A stretch of 64,000 nucleotides of DNA from Salinivirgaceae bacterium (GCA_024405635.1 JAKSOL010000008.1:61112-125111), one strand, 5' to 3'; positions 9,468-18,703 are shown, numbered from the stretch's first letter. Numbers and translations: made by a program. The notes: a model not told the origin generated them from the letters alone.

Positions 9468-10358
9468 ATGCCAACCATTCTTACCAAAATCCTCCCAGTA
9501 GTTTTAGTTCTAATTATTGGTGTTGTGTGCCGCAAAAAGGGTTTTATAAACGAAACGCGCACACAAACATTAAAAGATGTAGCGGTAAACATAACATTAC
9601 CTTTTGTGTTGCTATCTGTTTTTGGTAGTACAGAGTTTTCGGCATCTAACATATTAATTCCAAGTGTATCATTTTTGGCTTGTATAGTAGCACTTGCCCT
9701 TGGCTTTGTATTATTCAAACTAATGAAGTTGCAGGGTACGATATTGCCTTATCTCACATCGGGATTTGAGGCGGGAATGTTGGGGTATGCGCTATTTGCC
9801 ATACTACAAGGCGGCAACAAACTCTCGTCGTTTGCGCTTATTGACCTTGGTCAAGTTACATTTGTATTTACAGTTTACCGAATGCTAATAAGCGGCAATC
9901 GCAATGCAAAAGATATTATTCTGAACATTATTAACACTCCTGTAATATGGGGAATGACCACTGGCATATTGTTGAGTACCACAGGATTATACACCCAATT
10001 TAGTGACTACATTGAGTCAATTTGCAGTTTTGCATCGGCCCCAACTGGCACAATAATATTATTGTGCATAGGCAGCGATTTAGCTTCGCAAAAGGTTAGC
10101 TTACGCAAAGCACTTGCGCCTGTAGCGCTACGAATTTTTGTTCTTTCAGTAGTTTTTGCACTAGTTTACTACACCGATATGCTACTTGGCATAGGTATTA
10201 ATCATCAAGCTCTGTTGCTAATGTTTGCGCTACCTGCGCCATTTGTGTTACCCATTTTTGCCACCGCAGCCAACGAACGCGCCGACGTTGCTTCGGCTTT
10301 GTCAATTCAAACAATTATAACTCTAATTATTTTTGGGCTAATGGCTATTAATATCTAA
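9468..10358 (+). CDS. AEC-family (auxin efflux carrier-like) permease
   Basis: A 296-residue membrane protein with about ten hydrophobic helices in two repeats, matching the Mem_trans/AEC family. Bacterial AEC members move malate, malonate or other small carboxylates, but the substrate here is unknown. Features consistent with the family are the N-terminal PVVLVLIIGVVCRKKGF segment with FINETRTQTLKDVAVNITLPF, and a second-half LPAPFVLPIF turn. It follows the MFS gene on the same strand and may be co-transcribed. Confidence 0.83.
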   Translation: MPTILTKILPVVLVLIIGVVCRKKGFINETRTQTLKDVAVNITLPFVLLSVFGSTEFSASNILIPSVSFLACIVALALGFVLFKLMKLQGTILPYLTSGFEAGMLGYALFAILQGGNKLSSFALIDLGQVTFVFTVYRMLISGNRNAKDIILNIINTPVIWGMTTGILLSTTGLYTQFSDYIESICSFASAPTGTIILLCIGSDLASQKVSLRKALAPVALRIFVLSVVFALVYYTDMLLGIGINHQALLLMFALPAPFVLPIFATAANERADVASALSIQTIITLIIFGLMAINI

Positions 10359-10707
10359 ATATCCTGTTTTGAAATACTGAAATGTAACTTTCGATGGATT
10401 GCCGGCTATCGATACATTCATCTATTTATAGAGATAATATATGTCGGCAAAACGGTTGCTTTCTTTATTATTTATAGATCGTTTTTAATTCCTTTCATAC
10501 ACCTCATTTTTCCATTATAGAAACTTATTCTACAACAAACGGGTGCATTGAGGTTTTTGTTTGCACATTTTCTGCGAAAATTTATACACGTAGAATTGTG
10601 TTCTTTGTTTTTAGTTTTACATAGAGCAACATTCTGTACAGCTATATATTTGCATCGTCAAAAACGAAACAATAACAACTAAAAATAAAAAACAGGAGGT
10701 ATTAACT
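10359..10707 (+). other. Intergenic region with metY promoter and a strong Shine-Dalgarno
   Basis: No gene is seen in these 349 bases. A TATATTTG -7 box lies at 10645-10652 without a clear -33 partner. AGGAGGT at 10694-10700, seven bases before the metY ATG, is a near-perfect Shine-Dalgarno; most other genes in the window lack one. I looked for a SAM-I riboswitch (expected near a methionine gene) and did not find its core. Confidence 0.5.
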
Positions 10708-11994
10708 ATGAGTACACAAAAATTACACTTTGAGACACTTCAACTTCACGTAGGACAAGAGCAAGCTGACCCAACAACCGATTCGCGTGCAGTTCCAATT
10801 TACCAAACCACCTCATACGTTTTCCACAATTCGCAACATGCAGCCGACCGCTTTGGTTTGCGCGATGCTGGTAACATTTACGGCCGTTTGACAAACACTA
10901 CTCAAGGTGTGTTTGAAGACCGAGTGGCAGCACTTGAAGGCGGTGTAGCTGGACTTGCCGTAGCCAGTGGCGCTGCTGCAATAACCTACGCCATTGAAAA
11001 TATTACCCGTAGTGGTGACCACATTGTGGCTGCAAACAACATTTACGGCGGTTCGTACAACTTACTTGCCCACACATTGAGCGTTTATGGTGTTGAAACA
11101 ACTTTTGTTGACCCTTCAGACTTGAACAACTTCCGCAACGCTGTTAAACCAAACACTAAGGCTCTTTACATCGAAACATTTGGCAATCCAAACGCTAGCC
11201 TTATCGACATTGATGCTGTTGCTCAAATAGCACACGAAAACCAAATCCCTCTTATTGTTGACAACACATTTGGCACTCCTTACCTAATTCGACCAATTGA
11301 ACATGGTGCCGATATTGTAGTTCACTCTGCTACCAAATTTTTAGGTGGACACGGCACTTCGCTTGGCGGTGTGATTGTTGACGGTGGAAAATTTGATTGG
11401 AAAGCCTCAGGCAAATTCCCTCAACTTAGCCAACCCGACCCAAGCTACCACGGCATTGTTTTTGCCGATGCTGTTGGCGCCGCCGCTTACGTTACTCGCA
11501 TTCGCGCCATTCTTCTTCGCGACACTGGTGCTGCCATCTCTCCTTTCAACGCATTCATTTTGTTGCAAGGTGTTGAAACTCTATCGCTTCGCATCGAACG
11601 CCATGTTGAAAACACAATTAAGGTTATCGACTATTTGAGCAAAAATCCTAAAGTGAAGAAAATTAATCACCCATCGTTGCCTTCGCACCCTGACCACGAG
11701 TTGTATAAAAAGTACTTTCCAAATGGTGCTGGATCAATTTTCACCTTTGAGATTAACGGCGGACAAGAAGAGGCCTTCCGCTTTATCGACAACTTGAAAA
11801 TATTCTCGTTACTAGCAAACGTTGCCGATGTAAAATCGCTTGTTATTCACCCAGCAACAACCACTCACTCACAATTGAGCCCCGCTGAACTTGAAGAGCA
11901 AGGCATTTACCAAGGCACCATACGCTTGAGCATCGGTACCGAGCACATCGACGACATTATAGCCGACCTTGACCAAGCTTTTGCTAAAATTTAA
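10708..11994 (+). CDS. metY: O-acetylhomoserine sulfhydrylase (aminocarboxypropyltransferase)
   Basis: A 428-residue PLP enzyme of the Cys/Met metabolism family. It replaces the acetyl group of O-acetylhomoserine with sulfide to make homocysteine (or acts on acetylserine). The PLP lysine is in VVHSATKFLGGHGTS. The long version (about 430 residues) with NTFGTPYL and the C-terminal HPATTTHSQL are typical of MetY rather than of MetB or MetC. It is followed by a GNAT gene and cysK, forming a sulfur-assimilation block that ends in a terminator at 13450. It is the only gene here with a strong Shine-Dalgarno. Confidence 0.93.
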   Translation: MSTQKLHFETLQLHVGQEQADPTTDSRAVPIYQTTSYVFHNSQHAADRFGLRDAGNIYGRLTNTTQGVFEDRVAALEGGVAGLAVASGAAAITYAIENITRSGDHIVAANNIYGGSYNLLAHTLSVYGVETTFVDPSDLNNFRNAVKPNTKALYIETFGNPNASLIDIDAVAQIAHENQIPLIVDNTFGTPYLIRPIEHGADIVVHSATKFLGGHGTSLGGVIVDGGKFDWKASGKFPQLSQPDPSYHGIVFADAVGAAAYVTRIRAILLRDTGAAISPFNAFILLQGVETLSLRIERHVENTIKVIDYLSKNPKVKKINHPSLPSHPDHELYKKYFPNGAGSIFTFEINGGQEEAFRFIDNLKIFSLLANVADVKSLVIHPATTTHSQLSPAELEEQGIYQGTIRLSIGTEHIDDIIADLDQAFAKI

Positions 11995-12022
11995 TTCGCA
12001 ACCACTAAAACATCTTACTACT

Positions 12023-12490
12023 ATGGCACACATAACAACATGGAACAAAAAATACGGCAAAGACTTTGAAAGCCTAAACCGCGAATGGATTGAAACCTTT
12101 TTTGGTGCCAACACCATTGAACCTATTGACAACGCAGTGCTTACCGACACTCAAAAAACAGTGATTGACAAAGGTGGACAAGTGTTTTTTGCAGTTGAAA
12201 ACGAAAAAGTTTTAGGTTGTTGTGCGCTAATTAACCACGGCCAACTCAAGTACGAAATATCAAAACTTGCAGTTTCGCCCGCAGCCCAAGGCAAAGGCAT
12301 TGCAAGCGCTCTGTTTGACGAGATTTTAGAGTATTCAAAAAAAATAAACGCAAAAAAATTGATCATTGAATCGAACACCAAACTAAAGCCTGCAATACAT
12401 TTGTATCAAAAATATGGGTTTGAAAAAGTTGACAACTTTACATCGACGTACAAACGAGTTGATATTTATTTTGAAAAAACACTAAACTAA
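12023..12490 (+). CDS. GNAT-family N-acetyltransferase
   Basis: A 155-residue GCN5-related acetyltransferase. The acetyl-CoA signature is KLAVSPAAQGKGIASALFDEIL (motif A, R/QxxGxG/A as QGKGIA) followed by LIIESNTKLKPAIHLYQKYGF (motif B). The ATG at 12023 avoids an overlap with metY that the longer frame would require. It lies 28 bases after metY and 7 before cysK, so all three are probably one operon. The substrate is unknown. CysE-type serine acetyltransferases belong to another fold, so it is not simply the missing acetyl donor step. Confidence 0.85.
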   Translation: MAHITTWNKKYGKDFESLNREWIETFFGANTIEPIDNAVLTDTQKTVIDKGGQVFFAVENEKVLGCCALINHGQLKYEISKLAVSPAAQGKGIASALFDEILEYSKKINAKKLIIESNTKLKPAIHLYQKYGFEKVDNFTSTYKRVDIYFEKTLN

Positions 12491-12497
12491 AAATACT

Positions 12498-13427
12498 ATG
12501 GCACAGATATTTAAATCAGCAGATGAGTTAATTGGAAAAACTCCATTATTAGAATTCTCTCATATTGAAAAAGAACTTAACCTAAAAGCAAACATAATTG
12601 CCAAAGTTGAATACTTTAACCCAGGAGGAAGCGTAAAAGACCGCGTGGCAAAAAACATTATTGACAAAGCCGAGCGCGAGGGAAAATTAAACAAAAACAG
12701 CGTGATAATTGAGCCCACATCGGGCAACACAGGCATTGGTTTAGCTTTGGTTGGCGCAGCTCGCGGCTACCGCGTAATAATTGTAATGCCCGACACCATG
12801 AGCGTTGAGCGTCGTACACTAATGACCGCTTACGGTGCCGAACTTGTTTTAAGCGAAGGCGCAAAAGGCATGAAAGGTGCAATAGCAAAAGCCGAAGAAT
12901 TGGCCGCTCAAATTCCTAACAGCCTTATTGCTGGTCAGTTTGTAAACCCAGCCAACCCTGAAATTCACAAACTAACAACTGGTCCTGAAATTTGGCAAGA
13001 CACCGACGGCAATGTTGACATTTTTGTAGCTGGAGTTGGAACAGGAGGAACCATAACCGGAATTGGAGAATTTTTGAAATCGAAAAATCCAAATGTAAAA
13101 GTTGTAGCTGTTGAGCCCGAAACCTCGCCAGTATTGAGCAAAGGAACTGCAGGAGCCCACAAAATTCAAGGCATTGGTGCCGGTTTTGTTCCCGATGTGT
13201 TGAACACCAAAATTTACGACGAAATTATTACCGTAGCCAACGAAGACGCATTTGCAACTGGCAAACTAATTGGCAAAAAAGAAGGCATTTTGGTTGGAAT
13301 TTCGGCAGGCGCTGCAACTTGGGCCGCCATTGAACTTGCCAAACGCCCTGAAAATGCAGGCAAAAACATTGTAGTGTTGTTGCCCGATAGCGGCGACCGT
13401 TACTTAAGCACACCTTTATTTAGTTAA
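12498..13427 (+). CDS. cysK: Cysteine synthase A (O-acetylserine sulfhydrylase)
   Basis: A 309-residue PLP enzyme making cysteine from O-acetylserine and sulfide. The PLP lysine motif is NPGGSVKDRVAKNII; the substrate loop is PTSGNTGIGLA; the glycine-rich phosphate-binding loop is GVGTGGTITG; the C-terminal serine loop is LPDSGDRYLSTPLF. The length and motifs are typical of CysK. It is the last gene of the metY-GNAT-cysK run and is followed by a clear terminator. Confidence 0.96.
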   Translation: MAQIFKSADELIGKTPLLEFSHIEKELNLKANIIAKVEYFNPGGSVKDRVAKNIIDKAEREGKLNKNSVIIEPTSGNTGIGLALVGAARGYRVIIVMPDTMSVERRTLMTAYGAELVLSEGAKGMKGAIAKAEELAAQIPNSLIAGQFVNPANPEIHKLTTGPEIWQDTDGNVDIFVAGVGTGGTITGIGEFLKSKNPNVKVVAVEPETSPVLSKGTAGAHKIQGIGAGFVPDVLNTKIYDEIITVANEDAFATGKLIGKKEGILVGISAGAATWAAIELAKRPENAGKNIVVLLPDSGDRYLSTPLFS

Positions 13428-13812
13428 TACACGTTTTTTTATTTCTATGGCCGCCTTCGCTTTATGAGGGCGGCTTTTTTATTTCTTCTCCTCAAATCAT
13501 TAGCAAGTAAAACCTATCTGAAAAAAGGCGAAAGTTGATTAAGAAAATTGCACATATTACTTGAACCTGCAACAATAGCCAACAAAAAATCGATACAATT
13601 CACAAGCACATATTTGTCGGCAAAACAAAACCATTTTGCAAGTACAAACTCCCAACCCAACCACTTTCATGCGCAGCTAAATATTATGTAGCACAAAATG
13701 TTGCAACATATTGTAAATGTTACCAAAAAATCGGGATATTTGCACGCCCATCACACATAGCATTATGCGCATAGAAAAAAGGTGTGATTAAGAAATTTTG
13801 ACAATAAACAAT
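13428..13812 (+). other. Intergenic region cysK to chorismate-mutase-like gene
   Basis: Apart from the cysK terminator, no gene is seen. A perfect 12-base palindrome ATGTTGCAACAT lies at 13698-13709, upstream of a weak GATATTTG -7-like box near 13735. This is a possible operator for the pair that follows, but unproven. Confidence 0.35.
13450..13480 (+). terminator. Terminator of metY-GNAT-cysK operon
   Basis: GCCGCC/GGCGGC stem with a short loop, followed by six T residues. Confidence 0.85.
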
Positions 13813-14121
13813 ATGGCTGATAACAACAAGAAACTATTGCCTCACGAGTGTACCAACATAACCGAAGTGAGAGAAGGAATTGACAATATCGACAGAGATA
13901 TAATCAAACTTCTTTCGGACCGATTTGGTTACGTGCGCGAGGTGGTTAAATACAAAGAGCAAACCTCAGCAGGAATTGAAGCCACAGACAGACGCGCGGC
14001 AGTAATATCATCCCGATGCAAATGGGCCGAAGAGGCAGGTCTGAATCCCGATGTCATTGAAAAAGTATATAACACTCTGATTGAGTACTTTATAGTAGAA
14101 GAAAAGAAGTTAATGCATTAA
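13813..14121 (+). CDS. Chorismate-mutase-type (AroQ/PchB-like) small protein
   Basis: A 102-residue all-alpha protein. The pattern ITEVREGIDNIDRDIIKLLSDRFGYVREVVKYKE matches the first helix of AroQ chorismate mutases and PchB isochorismate-pyruvate lyases: Arg at the position of the first active-site arginine, the D-x-x-I/L repeat, and the later VKYK lysine. The last helix (VIEKVYNTLIEYFIVEEKK) also fits. ATG 13813 is used. It lies 43 bases upstream of an HMGL-like aldolase gene; there is no aromatic-pathway gene nearby, so the reaction it performs (chorismate to prephenate, or another rearrangement) is inference. Confidence 0.75.
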   Translation: MADNNKKLLPHECTNITEVREGIDNIDRDIIKLLSDRFGYVREVVKYKEQTSAGIEATDRRAAVISSRCKWAEEAGLNPDVIEKVYNTLIEYFIVEEKKLMH

Positions 14122-14164
14122 TGCTGATGCAAAAACAAAGCAACAAAATGAACTAAAAATTAAT

Positions 14165-15118
14165 ATGACCATGTTTAGAAAAGAAATCAAAGTATTGGAT
14201 TGCACAGTTCGCGATGGTGGACTGATGAACAAATGGCAGTTCAGCAAAGAATTTGTAAAAGATGTTTACACAGCATGCGTAAATGCTGGAGTAGATTATA
14301 TGGAAATTGGCTACATCAGTAGCGAAGACCAATTCCCTCGTTCAGAGTACGGACCATGGAAATTTTGCGCTGAAAACGAATTGCGCGAGATTGTTGGCGA
14401 CAACAACACCAACACCAAACTATCGGTTATGGCCGACATAGGCCGTATTAAATTTGACGAGATTCGCCCAAAAGAAGAGAGCGTGGTTGACCTTTTCCGT
14501 GTTGCTTGCTACGACTACCAAATTGACAAGGCTATTGAACTTGCTCACCATGTGATGGACAAAGGTTACGAGGCAACCATCAACCTAATGGCAGTATCGA
14601 AAGTTAACGACCGCGCATTGGATCAAGTGCTTGAAGATGTTGCAAAATCGCGCGTTGGCACTTTCTACTTGGTTGATAGTTTTGGTAGCCTTTATTCTGA
14701 AGACATTCACAGCCTAATGGATAAATACATTACCGCACTACCTGGTAAAACCATTGGTTTCCACGGACACAACAACACTCAATTGGCTTTTGCTAACACT
14801 ATTGAATGTATTCGCGATGGCGCAAACATGCTCGATGCTACTATGCTTGGCATTGGCCGCGGTGCTGGTAACTGCCCAATGGAGTTGCTTCTTTCGTTCT
14901 TGAAAAATCCTAAATACAAACTTGAACCAGTTATCAAGTGTATTCAAGATCAAATTCACCCAATGCAAAAACAAATCGATTGGGGCTATTTTATTCCTTA
15001 CATGATTACTGGTGCACAAAACGACCACCCACGCTCTGCTATGGCTTGGATGGCAAGCGACCAACGCGACAACTACCTTGCTTACTACGAGTCGGTTGTT
15101 AAGAACAAGGAAATATAA
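14165..15118 (+). CDS. Aldolase-like (HMGL/DRE-TIM superfamily) enzyme
   Basis: A 317-residue TIM-barrel protein resembling the lyase part of 4-hydroxy-2-oxovalerate aldolase and the HMG-CoA lyase/isopropylmalate synthase superfamily. The signature opens with LDCTVRDGG (the D-x-T-x-R-D-G-G of DRE-TIM enzymes; Asp holds the metal) and a later metal site GFHGHNNTQLA. TMLGIGRGAGNCP is the conserved end-of-barrel segment. It lacks the C-terminal LeuA dimer domain, so it is not a condensing enzyme. It is probably co-transcribed with the AroQ-like gene upstream. The substrate is unknown. A terminator follows. Confidence 0.75.
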   Translation: MTMFRKEIKVLDCTVRDGGLMNKWQFSKEFVKDVYTACVNAGVDYMEIGYISSEDQFPRSEYGPWKFCAENELREIVGDNNTNTKLSVMADIGRIKFDEIRPKEESVVDLFRVACYDYQIDKAIELAHHVMDKGYEATINLMAVSKVNDRALDQVLEDVAKSRVGTFYLVDSFGSLYSEDIHSLMDKYITALPGKTIGFHGHNNTQLAFANTIECIRDGANMLDATMLGIGRGAGNCPMELLLSFLKNPKYKLEPVIKCIQDQIHPMQKQIDWGYFIPYMITGAQNDHPRSAMAWMASDQRDNYLAYYESVVKNKEI

Positions 15119-15152
15119 TTCTTCTGACGGTTTATTTTTCGAACCATAAAAC

Positions 15153-15190
15153 AAACCCCGAAAGCTTAAAAACTTTCGGGGTTTTTGTTT
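15153..15190 (+). terminator. Terminator between aldolase-like gene and greA
   Basis: A perfect 12-base-pair stem AAACCCCGAAAG/CTTTCGGGGTTT with T-rich ends. It probably works in both directions between convergent genes. Confidence 0.85.
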
Positions 15191-15276
15191 GTCATTGCTG
15201 CTCTGTTTTGGGAAGTAGCTATACTATTGAGTTGGAGCCAAATCAACCAATTGCTTTGTTGATACCGCTACCATTT

Positions 15277-15750
15277 TCATTGTTCAATTGTTATGCTATC
15301 TATTCTGAGTTTGATTATACTGCCATTGGGCAAAGCAGCCTCCGCTACATCGCCCACCTTTTTGCCTGCCAAAGCCTCTCCAATTGGCGACTTGATTGAT
15401 ATCTTGCCTTCTTTCAGATTGGCTTCGTGCTGATTGACAATGGTATATGTCATTGTGGTGTTGTTTGTTAAGTTGGTAAACTCCACCTTGCGCAACACAC
15501 CAACCACATCGCTGCTCAGATTTGAAGTATCGAGCACACGGGCAAACTGAAGCACATTGGTTTTGAAACGTATTCGACCCATTATTCTTCGTAGCTCGCG
15601 TTTTGCGGCATGATACTCAAAGTTCTCGCTCAAATCGCCTTTTGCACGGGCCTCGGCTAGTTCGTCTTGAGCTTTGGGTAGTTCAACTTTATTCAAATGG
15701 TTCAGCTCGGCTACAAGTTGGTCGTAGCACTCTTGCGACAGGTATTCCAT
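15277..15750 (-). CDS. greA: Transcription elongation factor GreA
   Basis: A 157-residue factor that stimulates the RNA polymerase intrinsic cleavage activity to rescue arrested complexes. The N-terminal coiled coil carries the acidic-tip segment ARAKGDLSENFEYHAAKRE, with the Asp-Leu-Ser-Glu-Asn that defines GreA. The C-terminal FKBP-like domain ends in SPIGEALAGKKVGDVAEAAL. Length is standard. It is monocistronic and sits between terminators. Confidence 0.95.
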   Translation of the reverse strand: MEYLSQECYDQLVAELNHLNKVELPKAQDELAEARAKGDLSENFEYHAAKRELRRIMGRIRFKTNVLQFARVLDTSNLSSDVVGVLRKVEFTNLTNNTTMTYTIVNQHEANLKEGKISIKSPIGEALAGKKVGDVAEAALPNGSIIKLRIDSITIEQ

Positions 15751-15792
15751 GTTATTTATTCTGCCCTATTGTTTAAGATTGGCTGTATGATG

Positions 15793-15837
15793 AAAAAATG
15801 CCAAGCAACATATTGGACTTGCCGCATGTTGCTTGGC
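15793..15837 (-). terminator. Strong terminator between SGNH hydrolase gene and greA
   Basis: A perfect 12-bp stem GCCAAGCAACAT/ATGTTGCTTGGC followed on the minus strand by ATTTTTT. It ends the SGNH transcript. Confidence 0.85.
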
Positions 15838-15843
15838 TTTGTT

Positions 15844-16506
15844 TTATTCTTTTATTGCCTCTTGTAGTTGCTCGTAAATGGCTTGCATGCCTTTGATTGA
15901 TGGGTGCCCGTTTTGTTTATCAATATCGTGTAGCTCAATTAGTTGCACGTTGTAGTGTTGGCAAATGGTGCGGCACGATTCGTTTATCTCCTCTTTCAGC
16001 TCAGAATTGAGCATAGCGTATATTTTGGCACGAGGATAATAAAACTTAAGTAGCACTAATAATTTAGATAGTCCTGAACGGAAAAACTTAAGGTCGTCGG
16101 GGGTCCAACTAGAATATTTGTACTCGCCTATTGGTGAATTTGCCCAAGAATCATTTGTTCCTCCAAACACAAAGATGATATCTGGTTCGCCAAGCATATC
16201 GGCACGTGCAATAAACGAAGTACTTCTAACATCCATGCCTCCGTATCCTGTGTTACAAATAGTTGTACCACCCCACGAGTTATTCTCCTCTAGTTGGTAT
16301 CCATTTGCTTTAATGTAGAGGCTCCACCATGTTTGCTCAACTTGCGTAACGTCGTTTTTATCGTTAGGATAAAATGGGGCGTAGCCTTCGGGGTTAGCTC
16401 CATCAAATGTTGAGTACGAGTCGCCAAGAATTGACACTTTTTTGGTTTGTGCTGACATTCCGATACCTATCATTATCAGCAATGCCGAAACGATAATCTT
16501 TTTCAT
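15844..16506 (-). CDS. Exported SGNH/GDSL hydrolase
   Basis: A 220-residue secreted hydrolase. A signal peptide (ends GIGMSAQ) is followed by the block I nucleophile GDSYS (Ser30), the block III GGTND oxyanion Asn, and the block V His in NGHPS. These give the catalytic triad of SGNH esterases. The substrate is unknown; an acyl ester on sugars, lipids or peptidoglycan is possible. It is followed by a strong terminator, so it is the end of the minus-strand run. Confidence 0.85.
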   Translation of the reverse strand: MKKIIVSALLIMIGIGMSAQTKKVSILGDSYSTFDGANPEGYAPFYPNDKNDVTQVEQTWWSLYIKANGYQLEENNSWGGTTICNTGYGGMDVRSTSFIARADMLGEPDIIFVFGGTNDSWANSPIGEYKYSSWTPDDLKFFRSGLSKLLVLLKFYYPRAKIYAMLNSELKEEINESCRTICQHYNVQLIELHDIDKQNGHPSIKGMQAIYEQLQEAIKE

Positions 16507-16572
16507 CTTCTTTTTTTAACTTTAGTTATCTTATTTAAAATCAATCAACTACGTGTTTGTATCTAATACATT

Positions 16573-17184
16573 TTACTGGTTTTGTTGTTTTATCATTTGG
16601 CGCAATTCGCGTTCAAATTGTTGTGCATCAGTAAAAACAATGCCGTTCATGCCGAGGCTACGTCCAGCTTCAATGTTTTCGGCTCTATCATCGGCAAAGA
16701 TACACTCACAGGGCTTCAAATTGTATTTTTTGAACAGCCTATGGTAAATCTCCACTTCGGGTTTTATTACTTTCTCGTCAGACGAGATTATGTATCCATC
16801 GAGCAAGCTAAAAATTTTGAACTGCGTCATGGTAACGTAAATTTTGCTGCACCAGTTCGACAAGCCATAGAGTTTGAAACCTTCGGCTTTAAGCGATACG
16901 AGCAAGTTTTGCATGCCGCTAACTTCGTTTGTTACAATTTCGGGGTAATGGTCCTTAAAGATGCGTATTTCGGGTTCAAACTCCTTGTTATTGCTGATAG
17001 CATCGTCCATAATTGCCTCAAACGTGCGTTCGCCGCGGTCTATTTGATGCTGCATATCGTCGTTGCAAAGAATGGCGATAACCACTTTGCATCTTGCCTC
17101 ATCTGACACATATCTGCCAAAAAAAGTGTCGTAGTTGTAGTCAACCAGCACCTTGCCAAAGTCAAAAACCAAGTTTTTTACCAT
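16573..17184 (-). CDS. HAD-superfamily phosphatase (YihX-like subgroup)
   Basis: A 203-residue HAD hydrolase. Motif I is VFDFGKVLVDYN (nucleophile Asp8; the second Asp of the usual DxD is Gly, as in YihX-like enzymes), motif II is the Ser of YGLSNW, motif III is the Lys of EKVIKPEVEIY, and motif IV is FADDRAENI. The start is the ATG at 17184, which leaves a 37-base gap to the esterase gene; the 49 upstream residues are not family-like. Substrate unknown; YihX acts on glucose-1-phosphate. Confidence 0.83.
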   Translation of the reverse strand: MVKNLVFDFGKVLVDYNYDTFFGRYVSDEARCKVVIAILCNDDMQHQIDRGERTFEAIMDDAISNNKEFEPEIRIFKDHYPEIVTNEVSGMQNLLVSLKAEGFKLYGLSNWCSKIYVTMTQFKIFSLLDGYIISSDEKVIKPEVEIYHRLFKKYNLKPCECIFADDRAENIEAGRSLGMNGIVFTDAQQFERELRQMIKQQNQ

Positions 17185-17221
17185 ACTTTTTAGTTTTGCT
17201 AAATACCTCAACTTGTTGCCA

Positions 17222-18703
17222 TTATTTAGCCGAAAGAGGCGTTCCAATGCAAGAGTTTTCGGCATCGGACTCGTCGAGTTTAAATAGCATAAAGTTTTTA
17301 TTGTCGTTGGTAAAAGGTAGCCATTCGCCATCGGTTGGGCCGTTTGGATTAGCGTATTTGCAGAAGTTGACCCATGCGGTGTTCATTTTTTCCGAAAGGT
17401 CCCAGTCGCCTTTTGTCCAAGGACGCCAGCAGTGTTTAAGCGATTTGAATACATACCACAAATCGCTTGAGTGGAACGCACCTTTTAGGCGTTGCGAAAC
17501 CTCGGGATGCGAACCATCGTCGGGCAATGGGCGAGCAAACTGATAAGCGTAAGCTTTGTTGCCGGCCTCCTCGCGGTTAAGGCAGAAGTTTTCGATTTGT
17601 GGGCCCATGTTGCCAGCATCGTGAAGGGTAAAGCCAATCATGTATGGCACATTAGCAAGTGAGCCATCGAGACAAGCATCGTCAAAAGTTTCGAGCAAAG
17701 TATAGTCCTCAATGTAAGGAGAGATGGGCGATGCAGTGAGCGGGCTGCGTTTGCCGGTTACGCTTGTGTAAATGGTTCCAAGACTGTAAATGGTTTCGGT
17801 TGATGCGCGGCGCAATTGTTCAAGTGATTTTAAGTTTGCCCAGTCGGTTACCTCTTTAATTTGCTCAGCAGCATTTTTTAGAGTCAAAGGTTCAGCCCTT
17901 GGCAAGGTGAAACCGCCAAACGAAGGAGCAGGATCGGTAGGTAGGGCCAAACCGCTACCGCTCATAATTACAGCCTTGTTAAACAAACCTTTGGTAAGAG
18001 GCGAAGCGCAAAGAGTTTTAACCGAACGCGAGCCAGCCGACTGTCCAAAAATCATAACATTGTCGGGGTCGCCACCAAACTGTGCAATATTCTTTTTAAC
18101 CCATTTAAGTGCCTCAATTTGGTCAAGAGTGCCAAAGTTGCCCGAAGCTTGATTACCTGCCTCGGCAATAAGTTCAGGATGGGCAAAAAAGCCAAAAGGT
18201 CCAACTCGATAGTTAAAAGTTACAAGAACAATATCTTTTGATGCAAATTCTTGTCCGTCAAATTCTGGTTCTGAGCCCCACCCCTCGCGGAGTCCGCCAC
18301 CAAAAATCCACAAAGCAACAGGCAGCTTCTTTTCGGGCTGAGCCGATGCCTTGGTCCACACGTTAAGGTAAAGGCAATCTTCGGAGTAAGGAGCCTCGTC
18401 GCCATAACCCCATTCGGTTGTATAACCGCCCTCGTAGTGCGCACCTTGAAAAGCCGGATGCCCAAACTTGTTGCATAGTTTTACGCCCTGCCAAGGAAGA
18501 ACAGGTTGCGGCGCTTTCCAACGATTTTCGCCAACTGGTGGTGCTGCAAACGGAATGCCGCGATAAACAACCACGCCTTCAATATCGGCATTAACTCCCT
18601 GAACCTGACCACCTTCGATGGTAAGTATAGGATTTTCTGTATTGTTTTTGCAAGTGCACCCAATAAGTGCGCATGCTGCAATAAGTGTAAAAATCTTTCT
18701 CAT
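17222..18703 (-). CDS. Type B carboxylesterase lipoprotein
   Basis: A 493-residue alpha/beta-hydrolase of the carboxylesterase type B (PnbA/cholinesterase) family. The nucleophile is Ser222 in FGQSAGS, the oxyanion hole is FGGGL (134-138), and SEDCLYLNVW is the family signature. The N-terminus (residues 1-16, ...CALIGC) is a lipoprotein signal, so the protein is probably membrane-anchored in the periplasm or at the surface. A Glu/His pair is expected later in the chain (the HDAGN and GAFHSSD regions). The natural ester is unknown. Confidence 0.88.
   Translation of the reverse strand: MRKIFTLIAACALIGCTCKNNTENPILTIEGGQVQGVNADIEGVVVYRGIPFAAPPVGENRWKAPQPVLPWQGVKLCNKFGHPAFQGAHYEGGYTTEWGYGDEAPYSEDCLYLNVWTKASAQPEKKLPVALWIFGGGLREGWGSEPEFDGQEFASKDIVLVTFNYRVGPFGFFAHPELIAEAGNQASGNFGTLDQIEALKWVKKNIAQFGGDPDNVMIFGQSAGSRSVKTLCASPLTKGLFNKAVIMSGSGLALPTDPAPSFGGFTLPRAEPLTLKNAAEQIKEVTDWANLKSLEQLRRASTETIYSLGTIYTSVTGKRSPLTASPISPYIEDYTLLETFDDACLDGSLANVPYMIGFTLHDAGNMGPQIENFCLNREEAGNKAYAYQFARPLPDDGSHPEVSQRLKGAFHSSDLWYVFKSLKHCWRPWTKGDWDLSEKMNTAWVNFCKYANPNGPTDGEWLPFTNDNKNFMLFKLDESDAENSCIGTPLSAK

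Noticed and set aside
10359..10707. SAM riboswitch before metY
   Set aside because: No recognisable SAM-I core stems; only a promoter box and a Shine-Dalgarno are visible.
15208..15399. Plus-strand 63-codon frame overlapping greA
   Set aside because: No recognisable domain; it overlaps the intact greA frame.
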